From Celeribacter baekdonensis (GTDB taxonomy: Bacteria > Pseudomonadota > Alphaproteobacteria > Rhodobacterales > Rhodobacteraceae), in the NCBI RefSeq assembly GCF_003047105.1, contig NZ_CP028477.1, forward strand, positions 1 to 64,000: a stretch of DNA of 64,000 bases, given 5' to 3'. Of this stretch, positions 50,839-60,797 are shown one piece after another. A program made the position numbers and the translations under genes. Numbering within the stretch: position 1 is the stretch's first letter; every line of letters starts with the position of its first letter. The notes beneath the pieces are model-generated. The model had not been told where the DNA came from and made no database searches. It saw only the letters and a list, made by a program, of their open reading frames with translations.

Positions 50839-52747
50839 TCCGCTCGCCCTCTACGCCTCGGTCATGGGTCGGCTCTGGGAGGATGAGCGCATCCGGGGCC
50901 AGGCCGCGGCGCGGATCGACGCGCGGCTGGCGGGCCGTCGGCAGGGCCGGAGTTTCGCGCGCGTCGGATCCCTGTCGGCGCGCAATGCGCTGAAGGCGGC
51001 GTCGGGCCAGAGCCGCGCGGCGGTGTTCAAACGGATCCGGGCAGGGGGCTGCAAGACGCGTGCCTCGCTCGGGGCGCAGATCTCCTACATCAACGACAAG
51101 GCCATCTACACCTACTCGACGATGACCAACGCTCTGACCGATGCGGCGGTGCTTTCTGAGGAGCAGAAAGAGGACATCATCGAGGACTGGGCCGGGACCT
51201 GGCGCGGCTCGACCAAGCTCGGTTTCACCTCGCACATGCTGCTCTCGTTCCCGACCGATGTGACCGTCGACCAGGTGCGCGACATCGCGATGGACTGGAC
51301 GGAGCATTTCTTCGAGAGCGGCGAATATGGCGATCAGTGGGACTATGTCCTCGCGCTGCATGACGACCGGGCGCACAAGCACGTCCATATCATCCTGAAC
51401 AATCGCGGCGTCGAAAACGGCACCTGGTTTTCGTGTTGGGCCGAGGGCGTGATGTCGCCGCAGCTCATGCGGGAGAAGCAGGCCGAGATCGCGGAGCGCT
51501 ATGGCGTGATCCTCGACGCCACCACCCGGCTCGAGCGCGGCATCTTCGAGAGGCCAGCCGGGATCGAGGAGATCTACCGCGCCAAGGAAGAGGCCCGCCT
51601 GCCGCGTGAAATTGTCATGACGGCCCAGGAATCCGCCATCGCGCAGGCGCAGGTGGTGGGCTTCGCCAAGGACTACAAGAACCTCGCCGACCTGCTGGAC
51701 CGGATGGACCAGCGCCACATGGCGCGCGCCGTACGCGGCATGGCGGAGGGGCTTGGCTCCGGCACGCCGTGGAACTTCACCGAAGGAGAGATAGACATGA
51801 AGGACATCAAGACCGTCGGTGATGCGATCGACTATTCCGAGCGCACGATCGAGGCGCTCAGGCTCAAGGCCGAGGAACTGGATCCGGCCGAACGGGCCGC
51901 TTTTGAAGCCAAGGCCGCGCCGATCATCGCGGACCTTTCGCAGATGGTGCCGGACCCGGACCTGCGCGCGCGCTTTGGCAAGCAGCTCGAAGAACCCTAT
52001 CCGCCGGGGGCGGGCAGCGAGGTGCTGATCGCCGCGCTGCAGTCCGGCAATGATGAAGGGTTGCGTGACGTGCTCGAGCGCGCCGAGGAAGCAGGCATGG
52101 ACAGCGAGGAGCTGGTGGCCCGGATCGCGGCGGGTGGCACGCGGAACTACGGTATGGCGCAGGACTGGGTCGAGCGCGACATGAACGCGGTGCTGGCGAA
52201 GGACGGTCTCAGCGTGGAGACCGCGAGTGACGACCAACTCGACGCTGCACTGGAAAAGGTCGACGGCGTGATGGACGCGCTGATGGAACGCGCCAAGGAA
52301 CTGGGCGTCGAGATCGGTCGGACCCTCGCGGACGAGGAGGAGGAGATCCTGCCGCTTATTGATGCGGACGACCGGACGCCCAATCCCTACCTGCAGGACC
52401 TCGCCGACATGCTGCGCGATGGCAAGCTCACCGAGGCGCAGGAAGAGGTGGTCGAGCGGACCCTGCAATCCGAGCTCTTCAAGGAACTGGGCGAAGAAGG
52501 CTTGGCCGAACTTCGCCGCGGCAACTACGAGGTGCTGGATGCGGCCCTGCCGAGCAAGCTCGATCAAATCACCGTCACGCAGGAGTTCCTGGAGATGACC
52601 TTCGAGGAAACGGGTGATCAGGTCTTCACCGATCGCGCCGCCGGGTTGCAGCAGGACAAGGCGACAGAGGTGGCGCGGCTGCGCGGTCAGCAAGAGGCGC
52701 AGGAGCTGGGTCGCGACCGCGGTCTCGATGACGAGATGGAATTCTAA
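50831..52747 (+). CDS. VirD2-like relaxase / mobilization nuclease
   Basis: The relaxase cuts oriT and leads the strand into the recipient. The 638-aa protein has VFKRIRAGGCKTRASLGAQI and SYINDKAIYTY, then the three-histidine metal motif in YVLALHDDRAHKHVHIILNN near residues 172-191, as in MOB-P/VirD2 relaxases. The C-terminal half is acidic and helical, probably for contact with the coupling protein. ATG 50831 is within the 3' end of the accessory gene. No VirB-type secretion genes are in the window. Confidence 0.82.
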   Translation: MADPLALYASVMGRLWEDERIRGQAAARIDARLAGRRQGRSFARVGSLSARNALKAASGQSRAAVFKRIRAGGCKTRASLGAQISYINDKAIYTYSTMTNALTDAAVLSEEQKEDIIEDWAGTWRGSTKLGFTSHMLLSFPTDVTVDQVRDIAMDWTEHFFESGEYGDQWDYVLALHDDRAHKHVHIILNNRGVENGTWFSCWAEGVMSPQLMREKQAEIAERYGVILDATTRLERGIFERPAGIEEIYRAKEEARLPREIVMTAQESAIAQAQVVGFAKDYKNLADLLDRMDQRHMARAVRGMAEGLGSGTPWNFTEGEIDMKDIKTVGDAIDYSERTIEALRLKAEELDPAERAAFEAKAAPIIADLSQMVPDPDLRARFGKQLEEPYPPGAGSEVLIAALQSGNDEGLRDVLERAEEAGMDSEELVARIAAGGTRNYGMAQDWVERDMNAVLAKDGLSVETASDDQLDAALEKVDGVMDALMERAKELGVEIGRTLADEEEEILPLIDADDRTPNPYLQDLADMLRDGKLTEAQEEVVERTLQSELFKELGEEGLAELRRGNYEVLDAALPSKLDQITVTQEFLEMTFEETGDQVFTDRAAGLQQDKATEVARLRGQQEAQELGRDRGLDDEMEF

Positions 52748-52763
52748 AGGGGAGATGACCACC

Positions 52764-54677
52764 ATGACCAAGACACTTCCCCTCTGGGCCGCACTTCTCT
52801 TCGGTGTGATCTGCGGCGCTGTCATCGGCAGCATCGTTGCCGCCTTCTACCTGACCCTTGCCCTGAAAACCGGATTTCAGAGTTTCGACATGCTGGCGCT
52901 CTGGAAGGCGAGCGCGGGCACGCGCGCGGCACATCCCGAGGCCTTCAAGGTGGGCTTTGGCACCGTCGGTTTCGGGGCCATCGGGCTTGGTGCCCTAGCG
53001 CTGGCCTGGACCTGGAAGAAGGAACGGGACGATTACGGTTCCGCCCACTGGCAGACCAAGGCGGAACTGAAGAAGAACGACATGCTGCAGACCCCCGGCA
53101 AAGGCTTCGTCTGCGGCAAGCTCGGTGCGCCGAGCTCGAAGGCGGAGTTCATCTCCTCGACCACGATCCCGCACGTGATGATGGTGGCGCCGACCCGGGC
53201 CGGTAAGGGCGTCGGCTTCGTGATCCCGAACCTCCTGAGCTTCGCGGGCTCGGTCGTGGTGCTCGACGTGAAGGGTGAGAACTTCGAGAAGACCGCGCGG
53301 TTGCGGGCACTCAACGGCGACGAGGTCTATCGCTTCAGCCCGTTTGATTGGGCCAATGCGACGCATCGCTACAACCCGCTCGCGCGGATCGCCAAGGCCC
53401 CGAGCTTCGCGCAGCGTTTCACCGAGGTCTCGATCCTGGCCGACCTCTTCCTCGACAAGGACAACAAGACCCTCGACACCTTTTCTGAGGCCGGCAAGTC
53501 GATTTTCGTCGCGGCCTGCTTGCTGGCGATCCAGCGTGGCACGCCGAACCTTGGCGAGGTGAACAAGATCGTGGCCGGGGGCGAGTACAAGAATGCCCAG
53601 TACAAGACCTACGCCGATGAGGCCGAAGAAGACATCCTGCGCGAGCTTTGGACCAATGCCGCCTCTGCCTCCTCGCGGCTCCTGACCTCGAACATCCAGG
53701 CTCTGATGACCGCCGGTCTCAAGCAATGGGACAACCCGGCGGTGCGCTCGGCCACGCAAGACAGCGACTTCGATTTCTCGACGTTCAGGAAGACCCCACA
53801 GTCGCTCTACATCGCGGTGTCCGAAGATCACATCGCGACGCTGGCGCCGCTCTTGCGCTTGATGTTCGCGGATCTCATCGCCTCTATCCGGCTGAATGAA
53901 CCGGGCCCGGACGAGCCCTGGCCGGTCATGATGATGATCGACGAATTCCAGCAGATGGGGGCGATGCCCTATCTCGAACGCGCGATCCACTCACTGGCGA
54001 GCTATGGCGGCCGCGTCGCGATGATCGCGCAGTCGCTGGCCTCGCTCGACCGGATCTACGGACCCGAAGGCCGCGAGAGCCTCGAGAACGGGGCAGGGCT
54101 CAAGCTCTACATCACCCCGCGCGACCAGCGAACCGTGAAGGAGGTCTCCGCCGCGGTCGGCAGCACCACCCGCGAGGCGGTCACCCGGATGTATGGCCGC
54201 AACAAGGGCTTCCTTGGCGCGACTTCGACCTCGGCGCGTCTGGAAGAGCGGCCTTTGCTTTCTGAAACCGAAGCGCGCCTGATGGATCCTGACGAGGTCA
54301 TCATCCTCGCCTCGCCCCAGCACCCGATCAAGGCGAGCCGGATCAAGTATTACGACGATCCATTCTTCAAGGAGATGCTGGCACGACAGGAGGGCAAGCC
54401 CTTCCCCTATCCGCCGAGCGTGCAGGGTGTGGGGCCTTGGGGTAGCGACGGTGGTGACGAGGTCGGCGCGGACGAGCAGGCGAAACCAGCCGAACGCGCG
54501 CCTGTCCGGGATCGATCACGGCGCCGCGAGGCGCGAGCTATGAGCGTGATGGCGATGGAGGCCAGGCGCGGTCAGCATCAGCCCGAGACGCTCGAGCGGG
54601 AAGCGGCCGTGCCGAAGGAATGGGAGGCGGCGCTCGACCGGCAGGAGGATTTCATCGAGGATCTGTTGGGAGGATGA
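52764..54677 (+). CDS. VirD4/TraG-type coupling protein
   Basis: Coupling proteins are inner-membrane ATPases that pass the relaxase-DNA complex to the type IV secretion channel. The 637-aa product has two membrane segments (about residues 7-29 and 53-72), a Walker A-like site VMMVAPTRAGKGVGFVIPNL, KGENFEKTARLRA, Walker B MMMIDEFQQMGAMPYLERAI and the family block GGRVAMIAQSLASLDRIYGP. ATG 52764 with AAAGGGGAG upstream is preferred to ATG 52755. It directly follows the relaxase. Confidence 0.88.
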   Translation: MTKTLPLWAALLFGVICGAVIGSIVAAFYLTLALKTGFQSFDMLALWKASAGTRAAHPEAFKVGFGTVGFGAIGLGALALAWTWKKERDDYGSAHWQTKAELKKNDMLQTPGKGFVCGKLGAPSSKAEFISSTTIPHVMMVAPTRAGKGVGFVIPNLLSFAGSVVVLDVKGENFEKTARLRALNGDEVYRFSPFDWANATHRYNPLARIAKAPSFAQRFTEVSILADLFLDKDNKTLDTFSEAGKSIFVAACLLAIQRGTPNLGEVNKIVAGGEYKNAQYKTYADEAEEDILRELWTNAASASSRLLTSNIQALMTAGLKQWDNPAVRSATQDSDFDFSTFRKTPQSLYIAVSEDHIATLAPLLRLMFADLIASIRLNEPGPDEPWPVMMMIDEFQQMGAMPYLERAIHSLASYGGRVAMIAQSLASLDRIYGPEGRESLENGAGLKLYITPRDQRTVKEVSAAVGSTTREAVTRMYGRNKGFLGATSTSARLEERPLLSETEARLMDPDEVIILASPQHPIKASRIKYYDDPFFKEMLARQEGKPFPYPPSVQGVGPWGSDGGDEVGADEQAKPAERAPVRDRSRRREARAMSVMAMEARRGQHQPETLEREAAVPKEWEAALDRQEDFIEDLLGG

Positions 54678-54746
54678 CTGTGGTCACGTTGTGCATCGTC
54701 CAAAGGACAGGTGTGCGAAGTGCAGTAGGCGACAACTGTAGTGCGC

Positions 54747-55475
54747 TCACCCATATTGCTCTGCGTCCACAAAACCCTGTCGGTTGCTGCCGCAGGCTCC
54801 ACCAGGAATTAAAGCGGCGCCACAGGGCATGCCAAACTGATGGCACCACTCGCCATCGTCCCCAGCGTGCACGCAGCCGGTGCAACCCGTCTCGCGGTCT
54901 TCATTCAAGCGGTGGATGCGGTCGTGACAGTCACCACACAATGCCACTAGTTCGAACAGGAACTCGTTACCCCAATTGCGATAACTGAGGTGATGTACCT
55001 CGGCTGCTCGCGCTTTGCGGCACCCCTCGCATAGGCCATTGGTACGATCCATCACTAGCGATCGCCGATCAGCCCACTCGTGGGATGCCAGATAGTCGGC
55101 ATGAGACCTTTGGAAGTATGATTTGCCCTCCACACTGCCGCGCCACCGGCTCTCTTGGACGGCGACGTAGCGGCGGCGCACTGTGTCCCACTCGCCCTTC
55201 CGCTTCGCCTCGTAGGCCGGGTTTTGCGCTTCGTCGATCTCGGGCAATAGCTCAGTCTCGGTCGTGCGCTTCACCGGGTTGCCCAGAAGCAAGCCGCAGT
55301 CGAGGCACTGCTTTTTGACGATTGGTCCGCCGCCCTTGTTGAAGCCACGACGAAGTTCGCTGCGCTCGTGCTGGCACTCGGTCGCGTTAAAAGCGTTCAC
55401 CTCTTTCGCATATCGCTCTGCAAGATCGCGATCCAAGGGGACGCGCTGGTTGGTGTCGGGATCAATTATCGCCAT
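54747..55475 (-). CDS. HNH endonuclease-like protein
   Basis: The 242-aa protein has two Cys pairs in an N-terminal zinc region (QHERSELRRGFNKGG, CLDCGLLLGNP) and a complete HNH domain: CEGCRKARAAEVHHLSYRNW, then GNEFLFELVALCGDCHDRIH, with the catalytic HH pair. A third Cys group (CTGCVHAGDDGEWCHQFGMP) ends the protein. Similar HNH proteins act in phage defence, restriction or intron mobility. It stands between the coupling protein and a defence-type regulator and is not co-transcribed with either by overlap. Confidence 0.75.
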   Translation of the reverse strand: MAIIDPDTNQRVPLDRDLAERYAKEVNAFNATECQHERSELRRGFNKGGGPIVKKQCLDCGLLLGNPVKRTTETELLPEIDEAQNPAYEAKRKGEWDTVRRRYVAVQESRWRGSVEGKSYFQRSHADYLASHEWADRRSLVMDRTNGLCEGCRKARAAEVHHLSYRNWGNEFLFELVALCGDCHDRIHRLNEDRETGCTGCVHAGDDGEWCHQFGMPCGAALIPGGACGSNRQGFVDAEQYG

Positions 55476-55719
55476 GTGGCGTCTCGCCTCGCTCGTCTAT
55501 GAACTGTTTTGTCGCCGCCCAACCCCCAGGATGCCAGAGTGAAACCTGAAAAATATTTGACCAAGGTCGGTGCTATTGACCTTGCTCGACCCATTCCTAT
55601 CACTCGCTTCCAGCGAGCAACGCCACTGTGCGAATTTCGAAAAGCGAATGGGGCATCTTATTCAGTTCCTAAAGATTAATTCCGGAGTTGGTCAGAACTT
55701 CACCTTTCGAAGGGCCCAT

Positions 55720-56511
55720 TCATGCATCCACCTCTTCAATTGTTTCCAATTCCAAACGCGCCTTTTCCTGGTTCAGTCGCCATCGTCTAACGACATAAAA
55801 CACGAGCGCCTTGCGCGTTTCGATGAGTAAGTGCGTCTTTTCGTCAAAGCCGTACTCCAGCCGGACGGCTCGCGCTTGTGCATCGGATAGATCTGAACGC
55901 GGGCGTATCCACAAGCGCACCAAGCTGTTCCAGTCCGTGTCAAAAGGCAGGGGAGCAGGCCGCTCCCGCGTTTCCAGCTGGGTTTGTTTCGTTATTCGTA
56001 TTGGGAGATAATCGCGGTACGCTTCGTGATTATAGCTCCAGGCGCGGAGATAAATTGCCTCTCCGTCAAAATGAAACTGAACTGGACTGATCCACTGAGG
56101 GTCGGAGAGGCCGCTTGTCATCGAGGTGTAGGTGATCTGGATGTCTCGTTCGCCCTTCATCGCGCGGTAGAGCTGTGCGACGATGGTGGAATCCATCACG
56201 CGAGTGGGAAGCGGGATGCTCGCGCCAAGCGATGCAGCCTTGCCATCGAGCAATTCGAAAACTTGTTTCGGGCCAGCATCAGTCAATGCGCAGTGGTCGC
56301 CGGTCGAGAAGTAGGCCTTATCCCCAGCATCGTAGACTGGCGGCGTATTCGTCAGCGAGAGATAGGTTCGAAAGTCAACGGCAGCCTGTGCCATAGAGAT
56401 ATTGAATCGTTCCATCAAGTCACGACGGTTCGCCTGACCCCTCCAGGTCAGGCATTGGTCGAGGAACAAAATTCGCTCGCGTTGCGCGTGTTTGAGGTCT
56501 TCTAGGGTCAT
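55720..56511 (-). CDS. WYL-domain regulator of the BrxR/CapW type
   Basis: The 263-aa protein has an N-terminal winged helix (FLDQCLTWRGQANRRDLMER, FNISMAQAAVDFRTYLSLTN) and a WYL domain (IQITYTSMTSGLSDPQWISP, VQFHFDGEAIYLRAWSYNHE, AYRDYLPIRI), then a WCX-like end (VRLEYGFDEKTHLLIETRKA). This order matches the BrxR/CapW regulators that repress phage-defence operons until triggered. It is divergent from sbcD, with a 12-bp palindrome between them, so it probably controls sbcDC and itself. Its effector is unknown. Confidence 0.78.
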   Translation of the reverse strand: MTLEDLKHAQRERILFLDQCLTWRGQANRRDLMERFNISMAQAAVDFRTYLSLTNTPPVYDAGDKAYFSTGDHCALTDAGPKQVFELLDGKAASLGASIPLPTRVMDSTIVAQLYRAMKGERDIQITYTSMTSGLSDPQWISPVQFHFDGEAIYLRAWSYNHEAYRDYLPIRITKQTQLETRERPAPLPFDTDWNSLVRLWIRPRSDLSDAQARAVRLEYGFDEKTHLLIETRKALVFYVVRRWRLNQEKARLELETIEEVDA

Positions 56512-56525
56512 GCACGAAGCAGTAC

Positions 56526-56567
56526 TTGACTCGGCTCACAAAGTCCATACATTTACTATACGTATAG
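56526..56567 (+). promoter_or_regulatory. sbcD promoter with WYL-regulator operator
   Basis: TTGACT (56526-56531), a 16-nt spacer and TACATT form a promoter for sbcD. Next to the -10 is the perfect palindrome CTATACGTATAG (56556-56567), flanked by CATT...AATG, a likely operator for the divergent WYL regulator. Confidence 0.6.
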
Positions 56568-56583
56568 AATGTGGATTGATCTG

Positions 56584-57720
56584 ATGCGAATACTTCATAC
56601 AGCGGATCTGCACTTGGGGCGGCAGTTCATGGGGTTGAGCCTTGAGGAGGATCACGAGGTTATCCTGGGTCAGATCCTTGAAACGCTTGTGGCCGATCGG
56701 GTCGATGTTCTTGTCATCGCCGGAGACGTTTTTGACCGTGCCTCGCCGCCCAATTCGTCGATCCGGCAGTTCAATCGTTTCCTCAAGCGCGTGGCGGAGG
56801 AGACCGAAGCCGCTGTGGTGATGATCTCTGGAAACCACGATTCTGGCGACCGGATCGAGGCAATGTCTGTCTTTTCCACCGCGTCTTGTGTGCTGGTGCG
56901 CGGGATTGCCGACGCGGTAGAGGCGCCGCTGGTGCTGCGTGACCCGCAAGGCGAGATCGCCTTTTCCGCACTGCCCTTTTCCTATGAATACGCCGCACGC
57001 GAGGTGTTCGGGGATGAAAGCATTGATGCGCCAGCGGAAGTCGTTGCCGCTCAGATCGCTGCGGCGAGGAGGCAGGTGCCTGATGGGGCGCGTTGGGTCG
57101 TCGTGGCCCATGCTTTCGTCGCGGGGGGTGCGGTTGGCGAGACCGAGCGCGCCCTGACGCGAGTCGGGGGTATCGAAACTGTTCCCTCCAATGTCTTCGA
57201 CGGGGCGGACTATGTTGCACTAGGACATTTGCACAAGCCGCAGGAAGTCGGCGCGAGCCATATTCGTTACTCCGGCGCACCGCTCGCTTTCGGGTTCGAC
57301 GAGGCAGGAAACGAAAAATCCATGACTGTCGTCGATCTGCAGGCTGAAGGGGCCGAGATCCGCACCGTACCGTTCCGACCGATCCGGCAGGTTCGCTCGC
57401 TTACCGGGGCATTCTCGGATCTTCTGGAAGGAACGCCGTCTGATGACTTCATCCAGGCGATCCTGACGGATGAAAACCCTCTGATCGATCCGATGAAGCG
57501 GTTACGCGCGACCTATCCCAATGCTTGCCATCTGGCCTATGCCCGGCAGGAGCGCGCTGCGGAGACCAAGGTGCTCGGCAGTGGGCGGGCCGCGGTCACG
57601 CCAATCGAGATGATTGGCAACTTCGTGAAAGTTGTGCTCGGCCGGGAACCATACGCCACCGAAGTCGCGATCGTCGCGGAAAAGCTCCACGCAGGAGCCT
57701 CCGGGGAGGAGCAGACATGA
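56584..57720 (+). CDS. sbcD: Exonuclease SbcD (Mre11 homologue)
   Basis: SbcD is the nuclease of the SbcCD complex, which cuts hairpins and DNA ends. The 378-aa protein has all metallophosphatase motifs: MRILHTADLHLGR, VLVIAGDVFDRA, VVMISGNHDSGDR, WVVVAHAFVAGG and YVALGHLHKPQE. The start ATG 56584 (MRILHTADLH) is the family N-terminus. In-frame ATG 56569 would leave the operator too close. It overlaps sbcC by ATGA. A plasmid copy under a defence-type regulator is unusual and suggests an anti-phage or anti-invader use rather than housekeeping repair. Confidence 0.9.
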   Translation: MRILHTADLHLGRQFMGLSLEEDHEVILGQILETLVADRVDVLVIAGDVFDRASPPNSSIRQFNRFLKRVAEETEAAVVMISGNHDSGDRIEAMSVFSTASCVLVRGIADAVEAPLVLRDPQGEIAFSALPFSYEYAAREVFGDESIDAPAEVVAAQIAAARRQVPDGARWVVVAHAFVAGGAVGETERALTRVGGIETVPSNVFDGADYVALGHLHKPQEVGASHIRYSGAPLAFGFDEAGNEKSMTVVDLQAEGAEIRTVPFRPIRQVRSLTGAFSDLLEGTPSDDFIQAILTDENPLIDPMKRLRATYPNACHLAYARQERAAETKVLGSGRAAVTPIEMIGNFVKVVLGREPYATEVAIVAEKLHAGASGEEQT

Positions 57721-60700
57721 GACCCATTCGCCTATCGCTTCAAGCCTTCGGGCCATTTGCGACAACCGAGGTAGTAGATTTTCGCTCCGCGCTGGAGACA
57801 GGGCTGTTCGGAATCTACGGCCAGACAGGGGCTGGGAAGTCGACGTTGTTCTCGGCGATGTCTTTCGCGCTTTTCGGGGCACCAACCAAGACCGATCAGG
57901 AACCACGTTCACTACGCTCGGATCACGCCGCTTCGGATCTACCTACCGAAGTCGAATTTGTCTTTGAGCTGGGCACCAAGGCCTACCTAATCCGTCGTCG
58001 TCCGGCGCAGGAACGTCCGAAGGCACGCGGTGAAGGGACCACTGAGGACGCGGCGGAAGCCTCTTTATTCGACGTCACCGGGATTCCGGTGGACACTCTT
58101 GGTCCGAGTCAGTCCGGCCGTGTCATTGCGGAAAAGAAGGTCTCGCTAGTAGGGCAGCAGGTCGAGGCGCTGCTTGGCTACGGGGCGGATCAGTTTCGAC
58201 AGATCGTGCTCTTACCGCAAGGCAAGTTCGAGACGTTCCTGGCCGCAAAAACGGATGCGCGGGTCGAGATATTGCGGGATCTCTTCGACGTGAAGGTCTA
58301 TCGCGATCTCGCCGCAAGGCTGAAGGAAGAAGCCTCAGCGGCAGAACGAGCGTTGCGCGACCAGCGTGCGCTCTACCTGGCTCGACTCGAGGAGCGCGGG
58401 TTCGAGAGCGCCGAAGCGCTTGAACTTGGGATTGTCGCAGCCGAAGCCCAAGTCGAACAAAAGCAGGGCGTTCAGCGTGGTGCGGAGATGGCAAACGAAG
58501 CTGCGCGTAAAGCTCTGACCGAAGGCGAGCAAATCGAAAAGGCATTTTCTTCTGCCGACACGGCACAGCAGGCTGTCGATGATCTAGAAAAGAAAACGAT
58601 CGAGGTCGAAGAGCTAGCCAAGCGCGTTGAGGCTGTCCGGAATGCCTTGCAGGCCCGTGATCTTGAGACGGCTTGGCGCAATGCGGAGCAGGATAGCCTG
58701 AAAGCGGTGGAGGCTGTCACGAAGGCCGAGGCGGAACTCAACATCGCCACTGGCGCGAAGGAGTTGGCGGAAAAGAAACTTGCTGAGGCACAGTCTGGCG
58801 AGGACCGACGGCAACAAGTTCAGGCTGACCTGACAAGGTTGGAGGCGATCGAGAAGCAGGTCGGGCAGGCAGCGGATCTTAGAAGCGCGTTTGACGACGC
58901 TGTAAAGGACGAAGCTTCAGCGAAGAAGGCTCTGACCGAGGCCATTGATGCCCGAGAGAAGCTCAAGTCTCAGCGCGATGCGACCGATCTGGCGCTTGAT
59001 CAAGCGCGAAAGACCGAAACGGAGCGAGGCCAGCTGACCGGTGAGCTGGCCGAGTTCAACCGAGAAAGGGTCAAGGCAGCGGCGTATGCTAAGGCGCAAG
59101 AAGCTGTCGCAGATGCTCAACGAAAAGTCGAAGCGGCATCGAACGAATTGGCGACAAGAACCGACGCGGCGCGAACCGCTGACGCGGGCTTGCTAGAAGC
59201 CGAGGCACGGCTTTCGCGCACGCAAGCGATCATTCTCGCGGAAAAGTTGACCGAAGGGGCGCCCTGCCCTGTCTGTGGTTCCCATGATCATCCGGCGCCT
59301 GCCCATGGTGCGCCTGAACAATCTGGTTTGACAGAAGCGTTTCGGAGCGCTCAGGTTCAGGCGAGAATCGCCTCCGAAGCCAGGGTTCGGGCGGAAAGCG
59401 AACTCGGCAATTGCCGAACGCGGCTAGACGAAAAGAAACGCGCGCTGGACGAACAGGAACGCCCTGAGCGCACGTTGGTGGAACTCGAAGCGGAAATCGT
59501 ACGGCTGGAAGGCACTGTTGACGCGCTTGGAGAGGCTATCGCCCTTGACGCGATGGCGGAGCAGCTGGCGGATTTGAAGCGGAAAGTGACCGAAGCCGAG
59601 ACTGCCGAGGCTAAGGCGCGCGCTGCGGCAGGACAGGCTGAGACCACTCTGGCCGAAGCGCGCGCCAAGCGCGATACAGTGGTTGAGGCCTTACCGGAAG
59701 GGCTGCGCACGCTCCAGGCGGTTGTCGCGCGAAGGGAGGCTTTGCAGAGAGAGCAAAGGCAACTCTCCGAGGCGCTGGAAGTGGCGACGCAACGGGACCG
59801 AGCCGCCAGTGACGCGCTCACCCGTGCGCAAGAGCAGCTTGAAGCAGCTAGGCGGGCGCGCGACGCGCAGCAGCAGCGCGTGAAAAAGGCGCAAGGTGAT
59901 TTTGGCGCGCGGCTTGCCGAAGTCGGGATGGACAAAGCGGGATATGATGCTTGCAAAGGGCATTTCCCGACTCTCGACGCCGACCGCAAGAAGGTGGCCG
60001 ATCACCGCGATGGATTGATCGCTGCTCGCACGACATTGCAGAACGCCACAGCCGCTTGCGCAGATCGTGAACGCCCGGATCTTGCCCCGCTTCAGCTGGC
60101 GTTGGCAGACGCCACCCAGACCTTGAACGCGGCCAACGCTGCACTCGCCACAGCGAGAACGGATGTATCGTCACTGACAAAATTCAAGGAATCGCTTGCC
60201 GCGGCCTTGGCCGAAACCGAGCGGCTTGAAACCGAGACCGGTCCGCTCCGGGGGCTGGCCGATCTGGCTAACGGCAAGAACGATTTCAAGATGACACTCG
60301 AGACCTTCGCGATCGGTGCAATGTTCGACCAGGTTCTCGAGGCGGCGAATATGCGGCTCGACCCTATGACACGTGGTCGCTACCGGCTGGCGCGCGGGCT
60401 TGAGGCATCTGGCGGCCGCGGCAAGCGTGGGCTCGAAATCGAGGTCTTCGACATCAACACTGGCAAGGCGCGCCCGACAGCAACGCTGTCAGGCGGCGAG
60501 ACCTTTATCGCGGCACTGGCCCTCGCGCTTGGGCTAGCTGATGTGGTCGAGAGCCTTTCGGGCAAGATCCGGATGGACACAATTTTTATCGACGAAGGCT
60601 TCGGGAGCCTCGACACCGAGAATGGGGCGGGCACGCTGGATCAGGTGATCCAAGTTCTAGCTGCGCTGACAGAGGGAAGTCGTGCCGTGGGCCTAATATC

Positions 60701-60797
60701 CCATGTGGGGCTGGTGCAAGAGGCTATTCCACAAGGCTTCTACGTGCGTTCAACCCCAAGCGGCAGCCGGGTCGAGGAAAGAAGGGGGCTGGGATGA
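57717..60797 (+). CDS. sbcC: Exonuclease SbcC (Rad50 homologue)
   Basis: SbcC is the SMC-like ATPase partner of SbcD. The 1026-aa protein has Walker A GIYGQTGAGKSTLFSAMSFA near residue 40, the Q-loop region (FRQIVLLPQGKFETFLAAK), two long coiled coils, a zinc hook CPVCGSHDH near residue 517 at their tip, the ABC signature TLSGGETFIAALALALGLAD near 923 and Walker B TIFIDEGFGSLD near 955. The length is normal. It overlaps sbcD at its start and the small gene at its end by ATGA, giving a three-gene translational unit. Confidence 0.92.
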   Translation: MRPIRLSLQAFGPFATTEVVDFRSALETGLFGIYGQTGAGKSTLFSAMSFALFGAPTKTDQEPRSLRSDHAASDLPTEVEFVFELGTKAYLIRRRPAQERPKARGEGTTEDAAEASLFDVTGIPVDTLGPSQSGRVIAEKKVSLVGQQVEALLGYGADQFRQIVLLPQGKFETFLAAKTDARVEILRDLFDVKVYRDLAARLKEEASAAERALRDQRALYLARLEERGFESAEALELGIVAAEAQVEQKQGVQRGAEMANEAARKALTEGEQIEKAFSSADTAQQAVDDLEKKTIEVEELAKRVEAVRNALQARDLETAWRNAEQDSLKAVEAVTKAEAELNIATGAKELAEKKLAEAQSGEDRRQQVQADLTRLEAIEKQVGQAADLRSAFDDAVKDEASAKKALTEAIDAREKLKSQRDATDLALDQARKTETERGQLTGELAEFNRERVKAAAYAKAQEAVADAQRKVEAASNELATRTDAARTADAGLLEAEARLSRTQAIILAEKLTEGAPCPVCGSHDHPAPAHGAPEQSGLTEAFRSAQVQARIASEARVRAESELGNCRTRLDEKKRALDEQERPERTLVELEAEIVRLEGTVDALGEAIALDAMAEQLADLKRKVTEAETAEAKARAAAGQAETTLAEARAKRDTVVEALPEGLRTLQAVVARREALQREQRQLSEALEVATQRDRAASDALTRAQEQLEAARRARDAQQQRVKKAQGDFGARLAEVGMDKAGYDACKGHFPTLDADRKKVADHRDGLIAARTTLQNATAACADRERPDLAPLQLALADATQTLNAANAALATARTDVSSLTKFKESLAAALAETERLETETGPLRGLADLANGKNDFKMTLETFAIGAMFDQVLEAANMRLDPMTRGRYRLARGLEASGGRGKRGLEIEVFDINTGKARPTATLSGGETFIAALALALGLADVVESLSGKIRMDTIFIDEGFGSLDTENGAGTLDQVIQVLAALTEGSRAVGLISHVGLVQEAIPQGFYVRSTPSGSRVEERRGLG

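Noticed and set aside
50381..52834. Minus-strand open frame of 817 codons opposite the relaxase
   Set aside because: It mirrors the GC-rich relaxase codons, has no ribosome site or known motif, and the plus strand encodes a clear relaxase.
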